The notes under the pieces: model-generated
What the model was told of the DNA's origin: nothing
Databases searched by the model: none
Seen by the model: the letters and a program-made list of their open reading frames with translations, nothing else
Shown: piece after piece, positions 1 through 6,511 of the stretch
Layout: each line of letters begins with the position of its first letter
How positions within the stretch are numbered: position 1 is the first letter of the stretch
Assembly: GCA_017643325.1 (NCBI GenBank)
Contig: JAEPNS010000089.1
Span: 1 to 10,328, forward strand
Source of the DNA: Alphaproteobacteria bacterium
GTDB lineage: Bacteria > Pseudomonadota > Alphaproteobacteria > UBA6615
DNA: 10,328 nt
Direction: 5' to 3'
Position numbers and translations under genes: made by a program

Positions 1-1
1 C

Positions 2-1132
2 GTCGACACATCCAACGGCGACCCGGCGCTGCTGATCTACACCTCGGGCACCACCGGCAACCCGAAAGGCGCGCTGCTGCCGCACCGCACGATGATCGGC
101 CATGTGCCGGGCGTCGATTTCATCTTCGACTTCCTGCCCCAGCCGGGCGACGTGATGTGGACCAACGCCGACTGGGCCTGGATCGGCGCGCTGATGGATT
201 CCGCGATGCCCGCGCTCTATCACGGCATCCCCCAAGTGGTGAACCCGCCGGGGCGTTTCGACCCGGAGGCCGTGTTCGACCTGCTCGACCGCTACGGCGT
301 GCGCACCGCCTTCATCCCGCCGACGGGCCTGAAGGTGATGCGCCAGGCGAACAACCCCCGCGCGCGCTACAACTACGACCTGCGCTCGATGTTCTCCGGC
401 GGCGAGGCGCTCGGCACCTCGCTGATGGAGTGGGGCCGCGAGCAGCTCGGCGTCACCATCAACGAGGCCTACGGACAGACCGAGTGCAACGTCATCGTCG
501 GCTGTTGCGCGACGATCATGACGCCGCCGGCCGGCTCCATGGGCCGCGCGTCACCGGGGCACACGCTGCGCATCCTCGACGAGGAGGGCAACCAGCAGGC
601 GCCGGGTGATCTCGGGACAATCTGCGTGAAGGCGCCGGACCCGGTGATGTTCCTCGAATACTGGAACAACCCGCAGGCGACCGAGGAGAAATTCATCACC
701 GACGCGCACGGCGACCGCTGGATGGACACCGGCGACAAGGCGACCATGGACGACGAGGGGTGGATCTATTTCGTCGGCCGCGCCGACGACGTGATCAACT
801 CCGCCGGCTACCGGATCGGCCCGGCCGAGGTCGAGAACTCTCTGCTGACCCATCCCGCCGTCCAGATGTCCGCCGTGATCGGCGTGCCCGACGAGGCGCG
901 CGGGGAAATGGTGAAGGCCTATGTGATCCTGAAGGAGGGCCAGACCGCGTCCGACGGTCTGGCGGAGGAAATCCAGAACCACGTGAAGACCCGGCTCGCC
1001 GCGCACGAGTATCCGCGCGCCGTCGAGTTCGTCACCGACCTGCCGATGACCACCACCGGCAAGATCCAGCGCAAGGTGCTGCGCGAGCGCGAGGCCGCAC
1101 GCGCCTCGGTGGACCGGGCCCCCGGCAACTAG
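2..1132 (+). CDS. AMP-forming acyl-CoA synthetase (5' end outside window)
   Basis: The enzyme activates a carboxylic acid to its acyl-CoA through an acyl-adenylate (acid + ATP + CoA). The reading frame is open from base 2, so the start and roughly the first third of the protein lie upstream; 376 residues are visible. The phosphate-binding loop YTSGTTGNPKG is at visible residues 13-23. The adenylate-forming motif YGQTE is at about 157-161, the ATP-ribose motif DTGD at about 242-245, and the hinge and start of the mobile C-terminal domain (GRADDVINSAGYRIGP) at about 259-274. The catalytic lysine of the TTGKIQRK motif is at about 354, close to the C-terminus. All core motifs are intact. The overall look (AGYRIGP, HEYPR before the lysine) resembles acetyl/medium-chain acyl-CoA synthetases. 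The true substrate cannot be read from the sequence. The MaoC-like hydratase gene follows after 11 bases, probably in the same operon. Confidence 0.95.
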   Translation, partial: VDTSNGDPALLIYTSGTTGNPKGALLPHRTMIGHVPGVDFIFDFLPQPGDVMWTNADWAWIGALMDSAMPALYHGIPQVVNPPGRFDPEAVFDLLDRYGVRTAFIPPTGLKVMRQANNPRARYNYDLRSMFSGGEALGTSLMEWGREQLGVTINEAYGQTECNVIVGCCATIMTPPAGSMGRASPGHTLRILDEEGNQQAPGDLGTICVKAPDPVMFLEYWNNPQATEEKFITDAHGDRWMDTGDKATMDDEGWIYFVGRADDVINSAGYRIGPAEVENSLLTHPAVQMSAVIGVPDEARGEMVKAYVILKEGQTASDGLAEEIQNHVKTRLAAHEYPRAVEFVTDLPMTTTGKIQRKVLREREAARASVDRAPGN

Positions 1133-1143
1133 GCGCCCCGACC

Positions 1144-1608
1144 ATGACAAGCTTCGCCCACCCCGACGTGTTCCTCGACCTCGTCGGCCAGGAACTCGGC
1201 GTCAGCGACTGGGTCCTGATCGACCAGGCCCGGATCGACGCCTTCGCCGATGCGACCAACGACCATCAGTGGGTCCATGTCGACGTCGAACGTGCGGCGC
1301 GCGAGATGCCCACGGGGTCCACCATCGCGCACGGCTTTCTTGTCCTCTCGCTGCTCGCGCCCCTGAGCTACGAGATCCTCGAGGTCGAGAACGTGGCCCA
1401 CGAGTTGAACTACGGGCTCGACAAGGTGCGGTTCACAGCGATGGTGCCGGCGGGCTCCCGCATCCGCCTGCGCCAGTCGCTGGTCCGCGCGGAAAAACGG
1501 GACGACGGCGCGGTCTTTCTGGAGCTTCTCGGCACGATGGAACTCGAAGGCAGCGAACGCCCGGCGGCAATCATCGAGAATCTGCGGCTCGTATATGCAC
1601 GGTCGTAG
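1144..1608 (+). CDS. MaoC/NodN-like hot-dog dehydratase (enoyl-CoA hydratase type)
   Basis: A single-domain hot-dog protein of 154 residues, the usual length for this family. Proteins of this type hydrate or dehydrate 2-enoyl-CoA/3-hydroxyacyl-CoA; many alphaproteobacterial copies are named NodN-like. The hydratase-2 motif is visible at residues 35-45 (ADATNDHQWVH), giving the probable catalytic pair Asp40 and His45 with the family's usual 5-residue spacing. It is followed by STIAHGFL at 59-66, which forms the end of the central hot-dog helix. The ATG at 1144 is chosen because it lies 11 bases after the synthetase stop and the protein begins at the expected N-terminus; the same frame is open further upstream, but that part only overlaps the synthetase gene. 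No strong ribosome binding site is visible, which fits translation coupled to the upstream gene. Its last 14 bases overlap the start of the CHAT protein gene. Substrate unknown. Confidence 0.9.
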   Translation: MTSFAHPDVFLDLVGQELGVSDWVLIDQARIDAFADATNDHQWVHVDVERAAREMPTGSTIAHGFLVLSLLAPLSYEILEVENVAHELNYGLDKVRFTAMVPAGSRIRLRQSLVRAEKRDDGAVFLELLGTMELEGSERPAAIIENLRLVYARS

Positions 1609-4351
1609 GCTCACGCCGCATGTCCCGGCCCTCGCCGGAGCTGCGATCGCCCTTTGCCTGGTCGCGGCGGCCTGCCCCGTATCGTTTGCGCAATCCGGAA
1701 CCGCCGTCCAGGGCGGACCTTCGGCCGACGACCTGTGGTCCAAACGCGCCACGCTCCTGCCGCCGATCGCGGAGGAGCTGGAAGACGCTGCAGAGGCCGA
1801 GGCGGAGCGCGGGAACCTCGACGAGGCCGAGCGAATCTTCGCGAACGCGCTGTCGACGCGCGAGCAGATCGACGGCCCCGACCATTTCGGGGTCACCATC
1901 ACGCTCGGCAAGCTGAGCGTTTTCTACTGGCGCAACGCGCGCTACGCCGACGCCGAACGCGTTGTCAGCCGGAAGATCGCGATCGCCGGGAAAACGCTCG
2001 GCCCCGATCATATCGACCTGGCCGACGACCTCGAAAGTCTCGCATTGATCCTGTCGGCGCAGGGCCGCGCCGGCGATGCGGGACCGATTCTGGAGCGCGC
2101 GATCGAAATCCGGCGCGCGCAGGCCGACCCGAATGCCGCCGCCATCGCGAGAAGCCTCGAGCGCCTCGGGGACCAGCAGCGCGAAGCCGGCAACCCGTCC
2201 AAGGCCGAGGAGACCTACCGGCAGGCGCTCGCGGATCTCGGGGATGCGCTGGATGCGGATCCGCGCCGCGTCGCGAGCATCCTCAACAGCCTCGCCCTGA
2301 CCTACCAGGATCGTGAAGTCTACGGTGAGGCGGAACGCCTCCACCGCCGCGCGCTCGCCGTCACCGAGGACGTCAGCGGACCGGACAGCGTCGACGTCGC
2401 GATCCAGCTCAACAACCTGGGGGTCCTGAACTACCGTCTGGGCGACTTCGCCGAGGCGTCGGCCCTGATGTCCCGTTCCGTCGCCATCATGGAAGGCCAT
2501 GTCGGGCGGGACCATCCGGATGTCGCAACCCAGCTCAGCAACCTTGCGCTGGCGTACCAGCGCCAGGACCGGCTCGCCGAAGCCCGGCGCGCGAATGCAC
2601 GCGCATCGTCAATCTTTGCCGAACGGATCCGCCTGGGCCACATGTCGCGCCCCGAAATCGATGCGACACGCTATGTCCATCTTCGCCGGCTCGGGGCACT
2701 GCTCGGCGCCGGGCCCGCGCCCGGTGCGCCGGACGAAATCTTCGAGACAGCACAGATCGCACATGCCTCCAGCGCGGCCAGCGCCGTATCCAGACTGGCC
2801 GAGCGTTATGCACTGGGAGGAAAGGCGGATGCCCGCTGGGTCCGGATCTGGCAGGATTCACGTGCCGAACTCGCAAGGATCGACCGGGAACTCGCCTTTC
2901 TCTCGGGACAGGCCCGATCCGCGCAAGACCCGGCCAGGATCGAGCCGCTGGCCGCACGGCGGAACGAGGCCCAGGCGGCGGCCGACGCCACGAACGAAAT
3001 GCTGAAAGCGCTCTACGGCGACGACTATCTCGCGCGCATCCGCCCGGCACCCCTCTCGCTCGAGCAGGTCCGCGCGCTGCTCGATCCCGACGAGGCGCTG
3101 CTGACCTTCACCGTTGCGCAAGGCGCCGGCCCGCGAGGCGCCGACATCGTCTACATGGTGGCGAGCGGTGCCCGCGAAACCCGCGCGCATCGCGCCGTCG
3201 TTCCGGATCTCGCGGGTATGGTCGCGGAGCTTCGGCGCAAGCTGAGCCCGAAAACGGTCGGCGGCCGCCTTGGACTGCTGACATTCCCGACAGACACGGC
3301 GCACGAGCTGTACACAAGCCTGCTCGCGCCTTTCGCCGATCTTCTGGCCGACAGCAGGCACCTGCTGGTCGTGCCCGACGGACCGCTGACTTCGCTGCCG
3401 TTCAGCATCCTTTTGACCGCGCCGGTTGCCGGCCCGCTCGCCGACGTTGCCCGTTTCTCGGAGATGCCGTGGCTGATCCGGAAGTTCGCGATTTCCACGC
3501 TGCCATCGGTCTCCGCGCTGCGCGCGCTGCGGCTGGCACGCGCGGACGCCACGCCTGCCAGCCAGCCCTTCATGGGGATCGGCGACCCCGTCCTGCGAGA
3601 CCATCCGGGCAACAGCGGCTCGACGCGGTCCGCCACGATCGCGGACTGGCTGGACCGCGGCGGCGAGTCCGGCACGGGTCCCGATATCTCCGGCCTGTTC
3701 AGGGGAAATCTCGCCGACACCCGCGCCCTGCGCAAACTTGCCTCCCTGCCCGAAACCGCGGATGAGCTGTCGACGATGGCCCGCCTTCTCGGTGCGGACA
3801 CCGGCGCCTTGCTTCTGCGCGACCGCGCGGTGGAAGAAAACATCCGTGCGGAGCGCGCCCTCGTCGATCACCGGATTCTCGCGTTTGCCACCCACGGCCT
3901 TGTGGCAGGTGAAATCACGGGCCAGGGCGCGGAACCCGCGCTTGTCCTGACACCTCCGGCGCAGGCGAGCCCGGGCAACGACGGTCTGCTGACGGCATCG
4001 GAGATCGCGGAGATGCGCCTCAACGCCCAGTGGGTAATCCTCAGCGCGTGCAACACGGCCGGGTCCGACGGCACACCCGGCGCTGAGGGCTTGTCCGGCC
4101 TAGCCAGCGCCTTTTTCTACGCCGGCGCCCGCTCGCTGTTCGTCAGCCACTGGCCGGTCGTCTCAGACGCGACGGTCGGGCTGACGACGCGCATGCTCGG
4201 CGCAGTGGCCGCGGACCCCGGCATCCGGGCCTCCGAGGCCCATCGGGCATCCATGCTGGCGATGATGGACGACCCGGACGAGCCGTTGTTCGCCCATCCG
4301 CTGTTCTGGGCACCCTTCGTTGTGGTCGGAGACGGCGGGCCATTGCGCTGA
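1595..4351 (+). CDS. Exported TPR-CHAT protein (caspase-like peptidase domain)
   Basis: A 918-residue protein. Residues 1-32 form a signal peptide: basic start, hydrophobic run, probable cleavage after Ala32 (VSFA then QSG). Residues about 60-345 are helical tetratricopeptide repeats of the kinesin-light-chain type, with recurring pieces such as SLERLGDQQREAGN, NNLGVLNYRLGDFAEA and LSNLALAYQRQDRLAEA. Residues about 410-480 are a charged, Ala-rich, probably coiled-coil linker. The CHAT domain spans about 585-915 and begins near LLVVPDGPLTSLPFSIL. It has the catalytic histidine in FATHGLV (His767) and the catalytic cysteine in ILSACNTAG (Cys819). The dyad looks intact, so it is probably an active cysteine peptidase, acting in the periplasm or outside the cell. 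Known CHAT domains include separase relatives and the type III-E CRISPR-linked peptidase, but nothing nearby points to such a system. The ATG overlaps the MaoC stop region by 14 bases in another frame. A Cys27 after AAA is a poor lipobox, so lipoprotein anchoring is possible but not favoured. Target unknown. Confidence 0.9.
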   Translation: MHGRRLTPHVPALAGAAIALCLVAAACPVSFAQSGTAVQGGPSADDLWSKRATLLPPIAEELEDAAEAEAERGNLDEAERIFANALSTREQIDGPDHFGVTITLGKLSVFYWRNARYADAERVVSRKIAIAGKTLGPDHIDLADDLESLALILSAQGRAGDAGPILERAIEIRRAQADPNAAAIARSLERLGDQQREAGNPSKAEETYRQALADLGDALDADPRRVASILNSLALTYQDREVYGEAERLHRRALAVTEDVSGPDSVDVAIQLNNLGVLNYRLGDFAEASALMSRSVAIMEGHVGRDHPDVATQLSNLALAYQRQDRLAEARRANARASSIFAERIRLGHMSRPEIDATRYVHLRRLGALLGAGPAPGAPDEIFETAQIAHASSAASAVSRLAERYALGGKADARWVRIWQDSRAELARIDRELAFLSGQARSAQDPARIEPLAARRNEAQAAADATNEMLKALYGDDYLARIRPAPLSLEQVRALLDPDEALLTFTVAQGAGPRGADIVYMVASGARETRAHRAVVPDLAGMVAELRRKLSPKTVGGRLGLLTFPTDTAHELYTSLLAPFADLLADSRHLLVVPDGPLTSLPFSILLTAPVAGPLADVARFSEMPWLIRKFAISTLPSVSALRALRLARADATPASQPFMGIGDPVLRDHPGNSGSTRSATIADWLDRGGESGTGPDISGLFRGNLADTRALRKLASLPETADELSTMARLLGADTGALLLRDRAVEENIRAERALVDHRILAFATHGLVAGEITGQGAEPALVLTPPAQASPGNDGLLTASEIAEMRLNAQWVILSACNTAGSDGTPGAEGLSGLASAFFYAGARSLFVSHWPVVSDATVGLTTRMLGAVAADPGIRASEAHRASMLAMMDDPDEPLFAHPLFWAPFVVVGDGGPLR

Positions 4352-4405
4352 TCCGGCCCCGCCCTCCAGCCGTATTCTGCGATATCCCCGACAACGAAAC
4401 GATGC

Positions 4406-4411
4406 AGGAGG
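4406..4411 (+). promoter_or_regulatory. Ribosome binding site that decides the DUF3429 start
   Basis: AGGAGG lies 5 bases before the ATG at 4417. It overlaps the region just after the alternative in-frame ATG at 4402, which has no such site in front of it. This favours 4417 as the real start. Confidence 0.7.
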
Positions 4412-4416
4412 GCGCC

Positions 4417-4875
4417 ATGGAGGCGACGCGGCCGGCGGTCCCAAAAGTTGCAGGATTGCTGGGAATCCTCGGACTGATTCCATTTGCGGTACCGGTGCTG
4501 GGCGCGCTGGTGGCCGCACCCGCATGGCATGACGTGCTCGCGCGCGCCCTGCTGGCCTACGGCGCAGTGATCCTGTCCTTTCTGGGCGGGGTACAGTGGG
4601 GGCTCGCCGCGGCTGGCGGCACACCCGGCGCGGACCGGCCCGGGACGGCCGATCGGTATGTGGTCAGTGTGATCCCGTCATTGATCGGATGGAGCGCGCT
4701 CCTGATGCCTTTCCCGATCGGCGTCTGGACACTGATCGCCGCGTTCGGCTGGATCCTCATCGTCGACCTGCGCGCCACCGCGCACGGCTTTGCGCCGGAC
4801 TGGTATCCGAGACTTCGAATCCCGTTGAGCGGCGCCGTCATGCTTTTGCTGGCCGCCGGTGCGGTGGTGTACTGA
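4417..4875 (+). CDS. DUF3429 family integral membrane protein
   Basis: A 152-residue, very hydrophobic protein with about five predicted membrane segments, at roughly residues 11-34, 40-64, 82-98, 100-117 and 136-152. The segment AYGAVILSFLGGVQWGLA (about 47-64) and the IPSLIGW segment (86-92) are typical of the DUF3429 family, whose molecular role is not established. Many relatives have His where this protein has Gln60 before WG. The start at 4417 is preferred to the in-frame ATG at 4402 because of the AGGAGG placed 5 bases upstream; using 4402 would add five residues. It begins 65 bases after the CHAT gene on the same strand, so co-transcription is possible. Its stop codon lies in the loop of a hairpin shared with the convergent pseudoazurin gene. 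Confidence 0.85.
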   Translation: MEATRPAVPKVAGLLGILGLIPFAVPVLGALVAAPAWHDVLARALLAYGAVILSFLGGVQWGLAAAGGTPGADRPGTADRYVVSVIPSLIGWSALLMPFPIGVWTLIAAFGWILIVDLRATAHGFAPDWYPRLRIPLSGAVMLLLAAGAVVY

Positions 4876-4890
4876 GCCACCGCACCGGCG
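4854..4890. terminator. Hairpin between convergent genes, possible bidirectional terminator
   Basis: A perfect 14-bp inverted repeat: bases 4854-4867 pair with 4877-4890, leaving a 9-base loop (4868-4876) that contains the DUF3429 stop codon. The stem is very GC-rich. It sits between two convergent genes, where a two-way transcription barrier is expected. There is no clear T-tract on either side, so it is not a textbook intrinsic terminator. It may instead act by stalling polymerase or by protecting the 3' ends of the mRNAs. Confidence 0.55.
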
Positions 4891-4897
4891 AAGCTCG

Positions 4898-5338
4898 TCA
4901 GGTCAGTGGCGCAAGAAGCGCGTCGATCCGCGCATCGGCCTTGCCCGGGTACTTCTTCTTCATGATGTCGGCCAGGTTGTCCGGAACCTCGCCGACAATC
5001 ACGACACCGACCATGCCCATGCCGTAGTGCGGCGTACATTTGTAGACGTACACACCCGGCACCGTGAACGTGTAGGACACGTCCTTGTTCAGCGACGAGC
5101 GGAAGTTGTCCACGCCGTCCGGGAACGCCCCACGCACGAACTCGACGTTATGACCCCGGTCCGTGGAGACCCAGGTAACCGTATCGCCGGGTTCGATCTG
5201 GACGAGACCCGGCGCGTAGATGTTGCGCTCATTCGAGTTCGGGTCCTTGTTGAGCATCTCGACGGTCACATCCGCGCCCTGCGCCGTGACCGGCGCCGCG
5301 AGGAGCATGACCGCAAGAAGATAACCAAAACGCGACAT
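4898..5338 (-). CDS. Pseudoazurin (type 1 copper electron carrier)
   Basis: A 146-residue periplasmic blue copper protein. Residues 1 to about 21 form a signal peptide (hydrophobic YLLAVMLLAAPVTA). The mature part starts near ADVTVEML, as in characterised pseudoazurins. The type 1 copper ligands are all present: His63 (in GHNVE), Cys101, His104 and Met109 (in YKCTPHYGMGMVG). Their spacing equals the His40/Cys78/His81/Met86 set of the Alcaligenes protein. The C-terminal tail DNLADIMKKKYPGKADARIDALLA is the usual helical pair. Pseudoazurins carry electrons to copper nitrite reductase or nitrous oxide reductase, or to cytochrome c peroxidase; none of these partners is in the window. AAGGAG (5346-5351) lies 7 bases before the ATG. 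The gene stands alone on its strand, with a 386-base upstream region holding a possible leader/attenuator. Confidence 0.95.
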   Translation of the reverse strand: MSRFGYLLAVMLLAAPVTAQGADVTVEMLNKDPNSNERNIYAPGLVQIEPGDTVTWVSTDRGHNVEFVRGAFPDGVDNFRSSLNKDVSYTFTVPGVYVYKCTPHYGMGMVGVVIVGEVPDNLADIMKKKYPGKADARIDALLAPLT

Positions 5339-5438
5339 ATGAATTCTCCTTGTTCGGGTTTGTCCTTGCTACGCACGGCGCCCGGACACGGACGACGACA
5401 CAACGCCGCAGGGTCCGGCATGCGGGGTCGCGGCCACG

Positions 5439-5461
5439 AAAAAGCCCGGCCGGACCCGGGC
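5439..5461 (-). terminator. Intrinsic terminator upstream of pseudoazurin (possible attenuator)
   Basis: Read on the - strand, GCCCGG (5461-5456) pairs with CCGGGC (5449-5444) around a 6-base loop and runs directly into TTTTT (5443-5439). This is the classic shape of a Rho-independent terminator. It lies 100 bases before the pseudoazurin start and in the same direction, so it either ends a short upstream RNA or attenuates pseudoazurin transcription. Read on the + strand there is no T-tract after the stem, so the - strand assignment is firm. Confidence 0.6.
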
Positions 5462-5480
5462 AGGTTTCGAGGTCCGGGCC
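5448..5480 (-). promoter_or_regulatory. Candidate antiterminator pairing
   Basis: On the - strand, GGCCCGGACC (5480-5471) can pair with GGTCCGGCC (5456-5448): seven continuous pairs, one bulged C, then two more pairs, with a 14-base loop. This uses bases of both arms of the terminator hairpin at 5444-5461, so the two structures exclude each other. A third copy, CCGGACC at 5418-5412, could also pair with the middle segment. Read directly from the sequence; function is inferred. Confidence 0.35.
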
Positions 5481-5481
5481 G

Positions 5482-5562
5482 TCAGCTTGGATCGCGCAAC
5501 CAATGCTGAGCCGAACGGCTCTCGAAAACTTTCTCACCGAGCTTGCAGAGATAAAGAAACAT
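5482..5562 (-). CDS. Possible 26-residue leader peptide ORF
   Basis: A short ORF beginning MFLYLCKLGEKVF and ending RDPS. GAAAGG lies 8 bases before its ATG and could serve as a ribosome site. Its TGA (5484-5482) ends one base before the 5' arm of the candidate antiterminator. A ribosome that reaches the stop would cover that arm and let the terminator form, which is the geometry of translation-controlled attenuation. No run of one amino acid marks an obvious signal; it contains single Cys, His and Trp codons. It could equally be a chance ORF, or part of a small RNA ending at the terminator. Confidence 0.3.
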   Translation of the reverse strand: MFLYLCKLGEKVFESRSAQHWLRDPS

Positions 5563-5627
5563 TGTTCAGGCCTTTCATCATGAGTGTCTGTTCCTGATAC
5601 GCAGACCGCGTCCGGCCAGACGCGACC

Positions 5628-5665
5628 CGGCCGCATGGCTCCTGCGCGCCAGTCTCATGCGGCCG
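5628..5665. repeat. 10-bp perfect inverted repeat
   Basis: CGGCCGCATG (5628-5637) and CATGCGGCCG (5656-5665) are exact inverse copies separated by 18 bases. It lies 60 bases before the small membrane-protein gene and upstream of the leader ORF on the other strand. It could be an operator for either direction or an RNA stem-loop. Confidence 0.5.
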
Positions 5666-5724
5666 TGTGATCCGGAAATGCGCTGCTCTCGTATTGAGCA
5701 CGTGATAAATAAAGGAGACACCCA

Positions 5725-6021
5725 ATGATTGAATGGTATCGACTGGTGATGGACTCGGATCGGAACCCCCTGCGGCGGCTTCCGCGCGTGCAGCGGTTCC
5801 AGGTGATGGTCGTGCTCAGCCTGATGTGGACAGCGATCTTCTGCACAATGGCGGGCGTATGGTTCCTCTACGAAGAACTGTTCGCCCTGCACCTCCTGTT
5901 CGCGACGGGCGTGTTGCTGACGGGTGCAACTTTCCACGGCGCCAACCGGCTGGGCAGCTACCGCGAACAGACCAGGGTCGACGGCACGCCGCGTTACGAC
6001 GACGTCTGGGGTGCGTCCTGA
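5725..6021 (+). CDS. Small two-helix membrane protein, unknown function
   Basis: A 98-residue protein I do not recognise. After a basic, Arg-rich N-terminal stretch (RNPLRRLPRVQR, about 13-24), which would favour a cytoplasmic N-terminus, there are two hydrophobic segments at about residues 27-49 and 52-70, forming a helical hairpin. The C-terminal 25 residues are polar and probably cytoplasmic. The single Cys40 lies within the first helix. AAGGAG at 5712-5717 lies 7 bases before the ATG, a strong and well placed ribosome site, which is the main support for this start. Its stop codon overlaps the probable CTG start of the DCC-family protein, so the two genes look translationally coupled and may work together. 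Confidence 0.75.
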   Translation: MIEWYRLVMDSDRNPLRRLPRVQRFQVMVVLSLMWTAIFCTMAGVWFLYEELFALHLLFATGVLLTGATFHGANRLGSYREQTRVDGTPRYDDVWGAS

Positions 6022-6410
6022 CCCCCGGAAGCCACTGTTCCCGGGACCAGGCAGATCCGGTCACGGTCTTCTACGACGGATCGTGTCCGCTATGCTCGCG
6101 CGAGATCACCTTCTATCGCCGGCGGCGCGGTGGCGGCGAAATCGCGTGGGTCGATGTCAGCGCGTGTCAGGACAGCCAGCTCCCCGGTGAACTGACCCGG
6201 CAGTCGGCACTCGCCCGGTTCCACGTCCAGACAGAGGACGGGCACCTCGTCTCCGGTGCCGCCGCGTTCGCTGCTCTATGGAACGCGCTCCCAAGCTTCC
6301 GGCTGGCCGGCCGCACCGCGCGGTTTGCACCCGTGGCGTGGATCCTGGAGCGCGCGTACCGGGCTTTCCTGCCCGTCCGGCCCTACCTGCAAAGGTTCTT
6401 CAAGGGGTGA
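6018..6410 (+). CDS. DCC family (DUF393) thiol-disulfide oxidoreductase-like protein
   Basis: A 130-residue protein from the start chosen here. The family signature FYDGSCPLCSREI begins at about residue 18, with the CxxC redox pair at Cys23 and Cys26. The rest, including SGAAAFAALW and the C-terminal RPYLQRFF, is typical of the DCC/DUF393 family, which has a thioredoxin-like fold and uncertain substrates. No ATG, GTG or TTG lies near the expected N-terminus. The CTG at 6018 is chosen because it overlaps the upstream gene's TGA (CTGA) and gives a normal family length. The nearest in-frame ATG is at 5859, which would add 53 residues read from inside the upstream gene and unlike the family. The gene ends 3 bases before the 3' end of the convergent tRNA-Thr. 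Confidence 0.85.
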   Translation: MTPGSHCSRDQADPVTVFYDGSCPLCSREITFYRRRRGGGEIAWVDVSACQDSQLPGELTRQSALARFHVQTEDGHLVSGAAAFAALWNALPSFRLAGRTARFAPVAWILERAYRAFLPVRPYLQRFFKG

Positions 6411-6413
6411 TGG

Positions 6414-6489
6414 TGGTGCCGCCTGCTGGACTCGAACCAGCGGCCCCCGCATTACGAATGCGATGCTCTACCAACTGAGCTAAGGCGGC
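6414..6489 (-). tRNA. trnT: tRNA-Thr (anticodon CGT)
   Basis: A complete 76-base cloverleaf on the - strand. The acceptor stem GCCGCCT/AGGCGGC has 7 pairs, the D-arm is GCTC/GAGC, and the anticodon stem TCGCA/TGCGG carries the loop TTCGTAA, giving anticodon CGT for the threonine codon ACG. The T-arm is GCTGG/CCAGC with loop TTCGAGT. The discriminator is A and the CCA end is encoded (6414-6416). No mismatches apart from one G-T pair in the anticodon stem. Confidence 0.97.
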
Positions 6490-6511
6490 CCAAGGCGTGA
6501 AACGCGCGCAC

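Larger units (their letters stand above)
5339..5724. other. Intergenic region between pseudoazurin and the divergent membrane-protein gene
   Basis: No full-length protein gene is convincing here. Reading toward pseudoazurin, the region holds a 10-bp inverted repeat (5628-5665), a short ORF with a possible ribosome site (5482-5562), a hairpin followed by a T-tract (5439-5461), and the pseudoazurin ribosome site AAGGAG at 5346-5351. Reading the other way, AAGGAG at 5712-5717 sits 7 bases before the ATG at 5725. I could not pick out a confident sigma-70 promoter in either direction. Confidence 0.6.

Noticed and set aside
1673..1675. Lipoprotein cysteine (Cys27) in the CHAT protein signal peptide
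   Set aside because: The residues before it are AAA, without the usual Leu/Val/Ile at -3, while a normal cleavage site follows at Ala32.
1571..2515. 314-codon - strand ORF across the MaoC/CHAT junction
   Set aside because: No domain, and both + strand genes under it are well supported by motifs and by the signal peptide.
2858..3895. 345-codon - strand ORF opposite the CHAT gene
   Set aside because: Low-complexity Arg/Gly-rich translation without domains, lying over a clearly coding CHAT region; a GC-driven shadow.
5692..5708. FNR/NNR-like box near TTGAGCACGTGATAA, which would fit a pseudoazurin gene
   Set aside because: Only the first half-site resembles TTGAT; the second half does not match ATCAA at the proper spacing.
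5534..5725. 63-codon - strand ORF in the divergent intergenic region
   Set aside because: No ribosome site worth the name, no recognisable domain, and it lies over the inverted repeat and control region; only the shorter ORF at 5482-5562 has a position that suggests a role.
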